Assembly: GCF_000422245.1 (NCBI RefSeq) | Contig: NZ_ATHI01000027.1 | Coordinates: 62,001-126,000, forward strand | DNA length: 64,000 nucleotides | Reading direction: 5' to 3' | From: Alkalidesulfovibrio alkalitolerans DSM 16529 | GTDB taxonomy: Bacteria > Desulfobacterota > Desulfovibrionia > Desulfovibrionales > Desulfovibrionaceae | Part shown: piece after piece, positions 52,288-61,096 of the stretch | How the letters are laid out: every line of letters begins with the position of its first letter | Numbering within the stretch: position 1 is the first letter of the stretch | Position numbers and translations under genes: made by a program | Notes under the pieces: model-generated | Databases searched by the model: none | What the model saw: the letters and a program-made list of their open reading frames with translations, nothing else | What the model was told of the DNA's origin: nothing

Positions 52288-53714
52288 ACACGGCCGCACT
52301 TTCCGAATCCTCCCAGGCCACTGGCCGCATCCTGGTCGTGGACGACGAGCCGGATTTCGCCCGCGGGCTGACGCGACTCATCGCCTCGGAGTTCCCCGAT
52401 ACCGAATGCGTGACCGCACACCGGGGCGAGGACGCCCTGGCCATCCTGGCCGGTCGCGGCGCGGACCTCATAATCACCGACCTGCGCATGCCCGGCATGG
52501 ACGGTCTGGCCCTGCTCGGTCATGCCCTGGAGATCGACCCAGGCCTGAGCGCCGTGGTCCTCACGGCGCACGGAGCCATCGAGACCGCCGTGGAGGCGGT
52601 CAAACTCGGGGCCTACGACTTTTTGACCAAACCCGTGGAGCCAGGCGATCTCTTCGGCGTGGTCCGACGCGGCCTGGAACGCAGCCGCCTGGCGCGCGAG
52701 AACGCCCGGCTGCGTGAACTGCTCTCGGGCGGCGCGCCAGTGCTCATCGGCGAGAGCCCGGCCATGCTGCGCCTGCGCTCGGCCGTGGCGGCCATCGCCC
52801 AGAGCGACTACCCCGTGCTGGTGCGCGGCGAGTCCGGCTCGGGCAAGGAACTCGTGGCCCGGCTGATCCACGCCCACTCGTCGCGGGCAGGCAAGCCCTT
52901 CCTGGCCGTGAACTGCCCGGCCATCCCCGAAACGCTTCTGGAGAGCGAACTCTTCGGCCACGAGAAGGGGGCCTTCACCGGCGCGGACAAGCACCGCCGG
53001 GGCCTGTTCGTGGAGGCCGGGCTGGGCACCATCCACCTCGACGAAATCGGCGACATCTCCCAGTCCGTGCAGACCAAGCTCTTGCGCGTCTTGCAGGAGC
53101 ACGAAGTCAGGCCCGTCGGCTCGAACAAAACCTCGCGCGTGGAGGCCAGGGTTGTGGCTTCCACCAACCAGGACCTGGAGGCCAAGATCGCCACCCGCGA
53201 TTTCCGCGAGGATCTCTACTACCGCCTGAACGTGCTCTCCGTGACCGTTCCGCCGCTGCGCGAGCGGCTCGACGACGTGCCGCTGCTGGCCCAGTACTTC
53301 CTGAAGACCGCCTGCGCGGAGATGCGCGTGCCCGAAAAGACGGCCTCGCCCGAGGTGCTGGCCTGGCTCGTGCGCCGCGAGTGGCCGGGCAACGTGCGCG
53401 AGTTGCAAAACATGATGCGCAGGCTGGCCGTGTTCTGCACGGGAGAGAGCGTGGACATGACAGCCGTGCGCCTGGCAGAGCCCGCCGGACACTCCTCCGC
53501 GCAGGGCCAGGGGGCCACGCGCGCGGGAATAGGCCCCTACAAGAACGCCAAGGCCCAGGTGGTCAACCAGTTCACGGACGCTTATCTGCGGGAGTTGCTT
53601 GCGGCCACGCAGGGCAACGTCTCCGAGGCGGCCCGTCAAAGCGGGCTTTCGCGGGTGGCCCTGCAGAAGATCATGGCCCGCCTGGAGATCACGGCCGAGC
53701 AGTTCCGCCGTTAG
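52281..53714 (+). CDS. NtrC-type sigma-54-dependent response regulator
   Basis: A 477-residue response regulator. Receiver domain about 17-130 with phosphoacceptor Asp in IITDLRMPGMDG and TKPVEPGDL; AAA+ domain about 155-385 with Walker A GESGSGKE, the sigma-54 contact motif EKGAFTGADK, Walker B region TIHLDEIGDI and REDLYYRLNVL; C-terminal Fis-type HTH (GNVSEAARQSGLSRVALQKIMARL). ATG 52281 overlaps the kinase stop by seven bases. It activates sigma-54 promoters; the two exporter operons 4-9 kb upstream carry such promoters and are obvious candidates. Confidence 0.95.
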   Translation: MLNTAALSESSQATGRILVVDDEPDFARGLTRLIASEFPDTECVTAHRGEDALAILAGRGADLIITDLRMPGMDGLALLGHALEIDPGLSAVVLTAHGAIETAVEAVKLGAYDFLTKPVEPGDLFGVVRRGLERSRLARENARLRELLSGGAPVLIGESPAMLRLRSAVAAIAQSDYPVLVRGESGSGKELVARLIHAHSSRAGKPFLAVNCPAIPETLLESELFGHEKGAFTGADKHRRGLFVEAGLGTIHLDEIGDISQSVQTKLLRVLQEHEVRPVGSNKTSRVEARVVASTNQDLEAKIATRDFREDLYYRLNVLSVTVPPLRERLDDVPLLAQYFLKTACAEMRVPEKTASPEVLAWLVRREWPGNVRELQNMMRRLAVFCTGESVDMTAVRLAEPAGHSSAQGQGATRAGIGPYKNAKAQVVNQFTDAYLRELLAATQGNVSEAARQSGLSRVALQKIMARLEITAEQFRR

Positions 53715-54204
53715 CAGGCCGTCCCAGAAGCACCGCATGCAGAAATGCGCGCGCCAGGGCGTGTATGCCCGGCCGCTTGGACTCGCTCGACCCGGCCACG
53801 TTGAGCGAGCGCGCCCCGATCCCGAGCAGCCAGGCCCGGACCACCTCGGGCAGGGGCGGCCGGGCGAGATCGACCACCAGATGCGGCCGGGCGAGCCTTT
53901 TTGCCAGCCGCCGCGTCAACGCGGTGCCGCGCGTCAATTCGCCCACCGTCAGGATCAGGGTGGCGTCGGCCTCGGCGATGTTGCGCTCGGTGCGCGCGCC
54001 GTAACCGCCGGAAAGCGTCTCGCGCAGATCGTAGCAGGCGGGAATCACGCCGTCCTCGGCCAGGCGGCCGCGCGGGCACCAGCCGCCGTGCGGCAGGCCA
54101 AGCGCCCTGGCCACGTCCAGCGCTGCCCTGTCCACGCCGGTCTGGCCCCCGGAGAGAATCCGCAAGCTCTGCCCCGACACGGGGCAGGACATGACGTCGT
54201 CCAT
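53689..54204 (-). CDS. SLOG/YpsA-like putative molybdenum carrier protein
   Basis: A 171-residue Rossmann-like protein. ILSGGQTGVDRAALDVA near the N terminus and GWCPRGRLAEDG fit the putative molybdenum carrier (MoCo-carrier-like, SLOG) family, which binds nucleotide-type ligands. NIAEADATLIL and TRRLAKRLARPHLVVDL follow. It is convergent with the response regulator and overlaps its last 26 bases; the C-terminal VLLGRPA codons lie in a palindromic-repeat fragment. The ligand is unknown. Confidence 0.78.
   Translation of the reverse strand: MDDVMSCPVSGQSLRILSGGQTGVDRAALDVARALGLPHGGWCPRGRLAEDGVIPACYDLRETLSGGYGARTERNIAEADATLILTVGELTRGTALTRRLAKRLARPHLVVDLARPPLPEVVRAWLLGIGARSLNVAGSSESKRPGIHALARAFLHAVLLGRPANGGTARP
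53713..53745 (+). repeat. Palindromic repeat, left-arm fragment at the ntrC-like stop
   Basis: TAG then CAGGCCGTCCCAGAAGCACC matches the left arm of the 127-bp repeat. On the other strand it is read through as coding sequence of the SLOG-like gene. Confidence 0.65.
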
Positions 54205-54432
54205 GGCGCTTCCTGTTTTCGGGTGACGGAAACCACTCTATAGACGCTTACGACATATAGATCAACGTGTATAAGAGATATTCCCTGGCCTCAATTCCGT
54301 CTTGCGCGCCACCGCTTTGCCCGCCCTTGCCCAGCGAAAGCCCACGCGGCGACCCTGGCAACACGCTGCCCGGACTTGACGCATCCCCCAGGGATGGCGA
54401 TAGGATTGGCATCCCGTGACGGAGAAGTACAT

Positions 54433-54999
54433 ATGGAAGCCCTCGTCGCCGCCCCAGCCCTCTTGGCCCAGAAGCACCTGCAAGCCCTGAAGGACATCCA
54501 CAAATTCTCGAGCATCCGGCGCTATCACGGCATGCTGCCGGAAAAACACGCCTTACTCTACGATCAGGACGTGCTTGGATTCCTCGAAGAGAGCAACCTC
54601 ATCGAGGAAGGCACTGTCATAGCCCGCTGCGGCTCCAAGATGACCGGCTTTCGCCTTACGGACAATGCGCGCCGCGATTTGAAAACGATGGGGGTCGAGT
54701 TGGACAGCTCGGAGCCCGAGCCGCAGGAATTGCCGACCGAAGACGAGGACGGCTGCCTGACCCGCGAGCAGATCGATATCCTGGCCGACCTCTACCACTT
54801 CTCGCGCATCAAGAAATTCAACGGTATCACGCCCAAGCAGGAGATCGAGGACTACGACAAGCGGGACATCAAACTGCTCTACGAACTCGGCTACATCCTC
54901 TACATCAAGCTCAAGGGCCGCGCAGTGCGTCATGCCAAAGGCTACATCCTGACAGAGCAGGCCATGCGCCTGCTCAGGCGGCTGGGCATCGCCTATTGA
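54433..54999 (+). CDS. Hypothetical protein with two tandem winged-helix-like repeats
   Basis: A 188-residue protein from ATG 54433 (GGAG upstream). Residues about 18-88 and 116-187 are homologous to each other: LKDIHKFSSIRRYHGMLP and LADLYHFSRIKKFNGITP, then YDQDVLGFLEESNLIEEG and YDKRDIKLLYELGYILY, then GFRLTDNARRDLKTMGV and GYILTEQAMRLLRRLGI. Each unit looks like a winged helix (helix, helix, hairpin, helix). An acidic linker joins them. Function not known; nucleic-acid binding is inferred from fold pattern only. Confidence 0.75.
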   Translation: MEALVAAPALLAQKHLQALKDIHKFSSIRRYHGMLPEKHALLYDQDVLGFLEESNLIEEGTVIARCGSKMTGFRLTDNARRDLKTMGVELDSSEPEPQELPTEDEDGCLTREQIDILADLYHFSRIKKFNGITPKQEIEDYDKRDIKLLYELGYILYIKLKGRAVRHAKGYILTEQAMRLLRRLGIAY

Positions 55000-55030
55000 C
55001 GTCTCCGGCCGCGAGACCCCTGGACCGCGC

Positions 55031-56365
55031 ATGATCCCTGATCGCTCCCGTCTGGCCATTCTGGGCCTGGACGGCCTCTCCCTGGATATGACCCGCACCC
55101 TGTGCGGCCTGACGAACCTTCCCGCGCTCGCAGGCATCGTCGACGACCCTCGCGCCCATGCCGTGCGCAGCGAACTGCCCGAGCTTTCGCCCGTGAACTG
55201 GACCTCCCTGGCCACGGGGCTTGGCCCGGAGGAGCACGGCGTGTTCGGCTTCACGGGCATCGGCTCCGACGACTATGCCGTGCGCGTGGGCGACGCGGAC
55301 GATATCCGCGCCCCACGCTTCTGGGAGAGACTGGGAGCGCGGGGCCTGACCTGCAAGGTCGTGAACTGGCCGAATGCCTACCCGGCCCGGCCCTTTCCCG
55401 GCATGCTCGTGGCCGGGTTCGTGGCCCCCGAGCTTTCCCGCGCCTGCCATCCGCCGGTCCTGGCCCGCATCCTGGGCGGCAAGGGCTACCGCCTGGAGGC
55501 CGACACCGCGCGCGGCAAGGACGATCCGGACCTTTTGCTGCGCGAGTTGCACGCCATGATCGCAAGCCGCCGCCTGGCCCTGGACCTTCTGTGGCCGGAC
55601 CTGGCCTTCGACTGCTTCGCCCTGGTGCTTACGGAGACGGACCGGCTCTTCCATTTCCTGCTGCACGCCGTGCTCGACCAGACCCATCCCCTGCACGGGG
55701 CCTGCATGGCCTGGCTTTCGGCCTTCGATGCGTTGGTGGGGGAATTCCTGGAGCGCTTCGCCACGCTGCCTGAGCCCAGACGGCTGATGGTCGTGGCGGA
55801 CCACGGCTTCGCACCGCTTATCACCGAGGTGGACGTGAACGCCTGGCTTGTACGCCACGGATTTTTGCGCCTCGCGGGCAGGCCGCGCCACGAACTGGAC
55901 GCGGCCGTAATCGCGCCTGGCTCGCGCGCCCTGGCCCTGGACCCCGGCCGCGTCTTCGTCCATGTCAGGGACCGTTTCGCACGCGGGAGCGTGCCCCCGG
56001 CCGAGAGGCGGGCCGTGGCCCGTGACGTCGCCGAGGGGCTCATGGCCCTGCGCTTTAAGGGCGAGCCAGTGATGGAGCGGATATTCACGGGCGAGGAGCT
56101 TTACCCCGGAGCGATCGAAAACGGATTCGCGGCCCAGGTGCCGGATCTGGTCTGCCAAGCCAGGCCGGGTTTCTCCCTGACCGCCAAATGGGATCGCGGC
56201 GAGATATTCGGCCGTTTCGGACGCAGCGGCTGCCACGCGGCCCAGGGCGCGCTGTGGTTCGACACACGAGGCTCGCGGCCGGAGCGCATGCGCGACGCTG
56301 GCCGGGAAATCACGAGGCATTTCGAGGGGCGCGACGGCCTGACGAGCGGCCTCGTCACGGCCTGA
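55031..56365 (+). CDS. Alkaline-phosphatase-superfamily phosphodiesterase/pyrophosphatase
   Basis: A 444-residue predicted hydrolase of the nucleotide pyrophosphatase/phosphodiesterase type. Metal-site patterns: LAILGLDGLSLDMTR (Asp), SPVNWTSLATGLGP with a Thr/Ser nucleophile position, TETDRLFHFLLH and VVADHGFAPL (Asp, His), and a late FGRSGCHAAQGALWF with His. No signal peptide, so cytoplasmic. It follows the tandem-repeat protein by 31 bases and may be cotranscribed. Substrate unknown. Confidence 0.82.
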   Translation: MIPDRSRLAILGLDGLSLDMTRTLCGLTNLPALAGIVDDPRAHAVRSELPELSPVNWTSLATGLGPEEHGVFGFTGIGSDDYAVRVGDADDIRAPRFWERLGARGLTCKVVNWPNAYPARPFPGMLVAGFVAPELSRACHPPVLARILGGKGYRLEADTARGKDDPDLLLRELHAMIASRRLALDLLWPDLAFDCFALVLTETDRLFHFLLHAVLDQTHPLHGACMAWLSAFDALVGEFLERFATLPEPRRLMVVADHGFAPLITEVDVNAWLVRHGFLRLAGRPRHELDAAVIAPGSRALALDPGRVFVHVRDRFARGSVPPAERRAVARDVAEGLMALRFKGEPVMERIFTGEELYPGAIENGFAAQVPDLVCQARPGFSLTAKWDRGEIFGRFGRSGCHAAQGALWFDTRGSRPERMRDAGREITRHFEGRDGLTSGLVTA

Positions 56366-56389
56366 CGCCCGCCGCCCTGACGGGAAAGA

Positions 56390-57814
56390 CTACCCAGCTT
56401 CAGGCGTTGCGCAATCGACGTTCTTGGGCAGCGGGCAGGACATGCGCACGCTCACGCCCTCTGGGCCGCTTTGCGTCTCCACAGAGCCTCCGATCTGGCG
56501 CGCCAGGGCCTGCACGATGTCCATGCCCGTGCCGTTGCCCGCGCCTTCGCCAAGGCCCCGGCCGTTGTCCGAGACCTCCAGGCGAAGCGTCTCGTGGTCG
56601 CAGGTCAACCTCACCCGAATCTCGCCGCCCTCGTCCCCAAAGGCATGCTTGAGGGAGTTGGTCACCAGTTCGTTCATGATCAGCCCAAGCGGCGTGGCCA
56701 ATTCGGCCCCCACGCGCGTGTCCGGGGCTTCGAGGATGATCGAGACCCCCTTCTGCTCGCCAAGGAGCGCCAAGGGCCTCACGACCGTCGCCGCGTACTC
56801 GTCGAGGGGCGCGGTGGTCTCGCCTCCTCGACCGCGCAACGCTCCGTGCGAGGCGGCGATGGTGCTCAGGCGGCTGTCCACGACCTGAAGGGCTTTTTGC
56901 GCGGTCGGCTCGTTGGTCGAAAAGGATTGCAGCCGGACAAGGCTCGAAAGCAATTGCAGGTTGTTGGCCACCCGGTGGTGCATCTCGCGCAGCAACAACT
57001 CCTTCTCCATGAGCAGTCGCGCGAGTTCGTCCTCCATCCGCCGTCGCTCGCTGATGTCGTGAACGAAGGAGAGCAGCCAGGGCTCTCCACCCAGGGTGAT
57101 GGGGCCGGAAAATATCTCCACCGCGCGCGTTTCGCCCGAGGCGAGGCGATGGTGGACCTCCAGGCGGCTTTGCTCCTTCTGCGCGGCCTCGCGCAGGCTC
57201 CTTTCGACCGAGTCGGGCGGCTCGGTGCACAGGTCCGCCACGTTCATGCGCCGCAGGATCTCGTACGGATAACCGTAGAACGCGGTCGCGGCCTCGTTGA
57301 CGTCCATGATCCGCCCGTTGCCGGGGTTGACGAGCACCGCCGCCATGTGGCTCTCCTTGAAGAGCCTCGAATACAGTTCGCGGCTCTCGCGCAGGGCGGC
57401 CTCGTCGCGCTTGCGCTGGGTGATGTCCTCGAAGGACACGGCCACCATGTCCGGCGCGAAACGATACGCGGAATAGTCGTAGGCTCCCGAGACGCGTCCG
57501 TCAGCATAGCTGATGCGCTCGAAGCGCAGGGACTCGCCGCCCCTGGCCACGGTCCGGAAGCGCGCAGGCACATCGGTCGCGGCCAGGCCGGGAAAGATGC
57601 TCTCGATGCGCTCGCCCAGGCGATTGGACAGGCTCAGGCCCAGGATGCGCTCGGCAGCCGGGTTGCCGCCCGCAAGCAACAGGTCGTCGCCTGCAAGGCG
57701 GTAGCAGAGCACGCCGAAGGGCGCGGCATCAAGCAGTCTCGACGCTGCATCGTCTGGAACGCGAAGTCCCGGAGCGTCGAGCGCCGCGCGATTCCCGTCG
57801 CCTGGTCCGTCCAT
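56390..57814 (-). CDS. PAS-PAS HisKA_2 sensor histidine kinase
   Basis: A 474-residue cytoplasmic kinase. Two PAS domains (about 27-135 and 145-265: LLDAAPFGVLCYRLAGDD and AVLVNPGNGRIMDVNEAATAF) precede a HisKA_2 dimerisation motif LLLREMHHRVANNLQLLSSL and a HATPase (LIMNELVTNSLKHAFGDEG, DNGRGLGEGAGNGTGMDIV). HisKA_2 kinases often act on single-domain receivers or in general stress pathways. ATG 57814 has GGAGGAGA upstream. No regulator adjacent; convergent with the phosphodiesterase-like gene. Confidence 0.9.
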   Translation of the reverse strand: MDGPGDGNRAALDAPGLRVPDDAASRLLDAAPFGVLCYRLAGDDLLLAGGNPAAERILGLSLSNRLGERIESIFPGLAATDVPARFRTVARGGESLRFERISYADGRVSGAYDYSAYRFAPDMVAVSFEDITQRKRDEAALRESRELYSRLFKESHMAAVLVNPGNGRIMDVNEAATAFYGYPYEILRRMNVADLCTEPPDSVERSLREAAQKEQSRLEVHHRLASGETRAVEIFSGPITLGGEPWLLSFVHDISERRRMEDELARLLMEKELLLREMHHRVANNLQLLSSLVRLQSFSTNEPTAQKALQVVDSRLSTIAASHGALRGRGGETTAPLDEYAATVVRPLALLGEQKGVSIILEAPDTRVGAELATPLGLIMNELVTNSLKHAFGDEGGEIRVRLTCDHETLRLEVSDNGRGLGEGAGNGTGMDIVQALARQIGGSVETQSGPEGVSVRMSCPLPKNVDCATPEAG

Positions 57815-57979
57815 TCTCCTCCACCTTCCCTTTCTTTATAATCCAAATATCTATGGACCAGCCATGACATGGCGTCAAGGCGAGATAAAACCCCAGATCG
57901 GGCAAGAATATCCGGAGGCACCGAAAGATGCCGCCACGCTTGACAGGACGGCTTAGCCCATCAATGATGCCCGCCACCT

Positions 57980-60133
57980 ATGCCCATCAACTACGACACC
58001 GACCTCAATCCGGCCCAGGCCGCCGCCGTACTCCACGAGTCCGGTCCCCTGCTGGTCATCGCGGGCGCGGGCTCGGGCAAGACCCGGACCATCGTCTACC
58101 GCCTAGCCCGCCTCGTGGAGCAGGGAACCCAGCCCGAGAACATCCTGCTTCTGACCTTCACCCGCAAGGCCTCGCAGGAGATGCTCGCCCGCGCGAGCCA
58201 CCTTCTGCACCGGGGCCTGTCCCAGGCCTCGGGCGGCACGTTCCATTCCTTCGCCTATTCGCAGCTTCGGCGCTTCGCCAATTTCGCGGGCTATGGAAAC
58301 GGCTTCACGATCATGGACCGCTCGGACGCCACCGGCCTGGTCAAGGAGGCCCGCGAGCGCCTGGCCCTGGGCAAGGGCGACAAGGCATTCCCAAAGCGCG
58401 ACACGCTGCTCGAAATCGTCTCCAAGGCGCGCAACAAGGAGCGCGACGTGGACCAGGTGGTGGCCGCCGAATACATCCACCTCCTGCCCTATGCCGAGGA
58501 TCTTTCGCGCATCGCCGGGGAATACGCGGCCCTGAAGAAGGCCCACGCCCTTTTGGACTACGACGACCTGCTCTTCGAGCTTGAGCGGCTGCTCGTGGCC
58601 GAGCCGCAAGTCCTGGCCCAGGTCACGGCCCGCTGGCGGCACGTGATGGTGGACGAATACCAGGACACGAACCTCGTTCAGGCCCGGCTGGTCAAGCTCC
58701 TGGCCGGGGAGGAGCGAAACGTCTGCGCCGTGGGCGACGACGCCCAGAGCATCTACGCCTTTCGCGGGGCCAACGTGGCCAACATCCTCGCCTTCGGCCA
58801 GACCTTTCCCGGCGCGGCCATCGTGCGCCTGGAGCAGAACTACCGCTCCACCCAGCCCATCCTGGACCTGACCAACCGCATTCTGGAGAACGCGCGCGAG
58901 AAGTACGACAAGCATCTCTTCACCGAGCGCGCCGACGGGGCGCTGCCCGAGGTCGTGCGCACCATCTCCGACGCCTCGCAGGCCCGCGCGGTGATGGAGA
59001 AGCTCTCCGAACTGCGCCGCGACCACGCCCTGCACGAGATCGCCGTGCTCTTCCGGGCGGGATTTCAGTCCTACCCGCTGGAGTTGGAACTGAACAAGCT
59101 CGGCGTCCCCTTCCAGAAGTTCGGCGGCATTCGCTTCACCGAGGCCGCGCACATCAAGGACGTGCTGGCCTTCCTGCGCCTGGCCGTGAACCCGGCCGAC
59201 CTCTCGGCCTGGCGCAGGGCCCTGGAGCTTGTGCGCGGCATCGGCCCAAAAACCGCCCTGGCCGTGGCCCAGGCGGCCATCACCGGCGACGGCGCGACCC
59301 TGGCCAAACACGCCAAGAAGCGCCCCGCGCTGGCCGAGATCCTGGCGCTTATCGAGCGGCTGCGCGCCGAGCGGCCCGAACCCAGGCGCGCCCTGGACCT
59401 GGCCATCGGCTTTTACACGCCCATCCTCATGGAGCTTCACCCCGACGACCACCCCCGCCGCCAGCAGGGGCTGGACGAACTCATGGGCCTGTCCGCGCCC
59501 TACCGCGACCTGGAGTCCTTCCTGGCCGACGTCTCCCTGGAGAACCCCGGCGAGGAGGAGCAGGCCGGACGCGAGGACGCGCTCGTCCTTTCCACCATCC
59601 ACTCGGCCAAGGGCCTGGAGTGGCCCGCGGTGATGATCATCGACCTCGTGGAGGACCGCTTCCCCTCGCGCCGGGCGCTGCAAAAACCCGAGGATCTCGA
59701 CGAGGAGCGCCGCCTGATGTACGTGGCCTGCACCAGGGCGCGCGACCGGCTGGTCCTCTTCGTGCCCGAGAGCATCTACATCCGCCACCTGGAGCGCCAC
59801 GAGCCGGTCAGGCCCTCGCCCTTCGTCCTGGAGTTGCCGCGCGAGTGCTACCAGGAAGTGCGCGAGGGCTTCGGCGGCCGCCTTTCGGCCGTGCCAGGAC
59901 CGGGCGAGCGGCCCGCGCGCCTGGACGCGTCCCTGGCCCCACGCCGCGACGAGCCAGGCCAAAGCGCGACGCCCGTGAACGGCGCGGCCGCGCGGATGGG
60001 CTTTTGCACCCACAAGATATACGGCCGGGGCAAGATCATCGAGCACATCGCGCCGGACAAGTACCGCGTCAACTTCCAGAATTTCGGGCTCAAGGTCATC
60101 GTGGCCCAGTACCTGGAGATGGAGGACGCATGA
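57980..60133 (+). CDS. UvrD/PcrA-like superfamily I DNA helicase
   Basis: A 717-residue ATP-dependent 3'-5' DNA helicase. Motifs in order: Q-motif region LNPAQAAAVLH, Walker A AGAGSGKT (28-35), TFTRKASQEM, HSFAYSQLRRFA, VDEYQDTN, GDDAQSIYAFRGA, QNYRSTQ, LVLSTIHSAKGLEW and YVACTRARDRLVL. The C terminus has a PcrA/UvrD-type Tudor-like module (FCTHKIYGRGKIIEH to VAQYLEMEDA), an RNA-polymerase-binding element in UvrD. Start ATG 57980 has no clear ribosome site. It leads a four-gene operon with ATGA overlaps. Confidence 0.93.
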   Translation: MPINYDTDLNPAQAAAVLHESGPLLVIAGAGSGKTRTIVYRLARLVEQGTQPENILLLTFTRKASQEMLARASHLLHRGLSQASGGTFHSFAYSQLRRFANFAGYGNGFTIMDRSDATGLVKEARERLALGKGDKAFPKRDTLLEIVSKARNKERDVDQVVAAEYIHLLPYAEDLSRIAGEYAALKKAHALLDYDDLLFELERLLVAEPQVLAQVTARWRHVMVDEYQDTNLVQARLVKLLAGEERNVCAVGDDAQSIYAFRGANVANILAFGQTFPGAAIVRLEQNYRSTQPILDLTNRILENAREKYDKHLFTERADGALPEVVRTISDASQARAVMEKLSELRRDHALHEIAVLFRAGFQSYPLELELNKLGVPFQKFGGIRFTEAAHIKDVLAFLRLAVNPADLSAWRRALELVRGIGPKTALAVAQAAITGDGATLAKHAKKRPALAEILALIERLRAERPEPRRALDLAIGFYTPILMELHPDDHPRRQQGLDELMGLSAPYRDLESFLADVSLENPGEEEQAGREDALVLSTIHSAKGLEWPAVMIIDLVEDRFPSRRALQKPEDLDEERRLMYVACTRARDRLVLFVPESIYIRHLERHEPVRPSPFVLELPRECYQEVREGFGGRLSAVPGPGERPARLDASLAPRRDEPGQSATPVNGAAARMGFCTHKIYGRGKIIEHIAPDKYRVNFQNFGLKVIVAQYLEMEDA

Positions 60134-61095
60134 GCCGCCTGCGCTCGGAAGAGGACTTCCTGGACCTCATCGCCCGGCACTTCCCGGAAAGCCATCCCCA
60201 CGTGATCCTGGGCCGGGGCGACGACTGCGCGCTGCTGCGCTGCCCGGCCGAGATATGCCTGACCACGGACCTTTTCCTGGAAGACCGCCACTTCCGGCGG
60301 GCCTATTTCGAGCCCGAGGACATCGGCCGCAAGTCCCTGGCCGTGAACGTCTCGGACGTGCTGGGCATGGGCGCGCGGCCGCTTGGCTTCTCGCTGTGCC
60401 TGACCGCGCCCACGGACATCGAGGCCGAGTGGTGGGAGCGGCTCTTCGCGGGCATGGGCGAGATCGCGGCCCTGCACGGCCTGCCGCTCGTGGGCGGCGA
60501 CCTCTCGGCCGGGGACGGCGTGGGGCTGGCCCTGACCGTGTGGGGCGAGCCGTGGCCCGGCGGTGAATTCAAACGGCGCGGGAAGACCAGGCCCGGCGAC
60601 GCGCTTTTCGTGGTCGGCCCCGTGGGCCTGGCCCGGGCCGGGCTGCTGGCGCTGGAGGAAAAGGGCCGCGCGGCCATGGCCGACTTCCCCTCGGCCACGG
60701 CCTGGCACCTGTGCCCCACGCTTTTCCCTTCGGCTTCCGAGCTTCTCGCGCGCGAGCCCGAGGTGCGCGGCCTGATGGACGTCTCCGACGGGCTGGCCCA
60801 GGACGTGCCGCGCTTTCTCGCGCCGGGCCAGGGCGCGGCGCTCGCCATCGCCGGATGCGACCTGCACCCCGAGACCGTGGCAAAGGCCCAGGCAGCCGGA
60901 CAGCCCCCCTCGCTCTTCGCGGCCCTGGGCGGCGAGGACTACGCGCTCCTCGGCGCCGCGCCAACACCGCTCGTCGCGGAGCTTTCCGCCCGGCTGCCCG
61001 GACTGTGCCGCATCGGCGCGGTCACGGACAAACCCGGCCTGACGCTCGACGGCACGCCGCTTGGCGGCGGATTCGACCATTTCCGGGAGGACTGA
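60130..61095 (+). CDS. thiL: Thiamine-monophosphate kinase
   Basis: A 321-residue enzyme phosphorylating thiamine monophosphate to thiamine pyrophosphate. ATG 60130 overlaps the helicase stop, with GGAGG upstream. Landmarks: ILGRGDDCALL (metal), TTDLFLEDRHFR, KSLAVNVSDVLGMGARPLG, LVGGDLSAGDGV, LMDVSDGLAQD and GGEDYALL. The AIR synthase-like fold is complete at this length. No other thiamine genes are present. Confidence 0.93.
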   Translation: MSRLRSEEDFLDLIARHFPESHPHVILGRGDDCALLRCPAEICLTTDLFLEDRHFRRAYFEPEDIGRKSLAVNVSDVLGMGARPLGFSLCLTAPTDIEAEWWERLFAGMGEIAALHGLPLVGGDLSAGDGVGLALTVWGEPWPGGEFKRRGKTRPGDALFVVGPVGLARAGLLALEEKGRAAMADFPSATAWHLCPTLFPSASELLAREPEVRGLMDVSDGLAQDVPRFLAPGQGAALAIAGCDLHPETVAKAQAAGQPPSLFAALGGEDYALLGAAPTPLVAELSARLPGLCRIGAVTDKPGLTLDGTPLGGGFDHFRED

Positions 61096-61096
61096 G

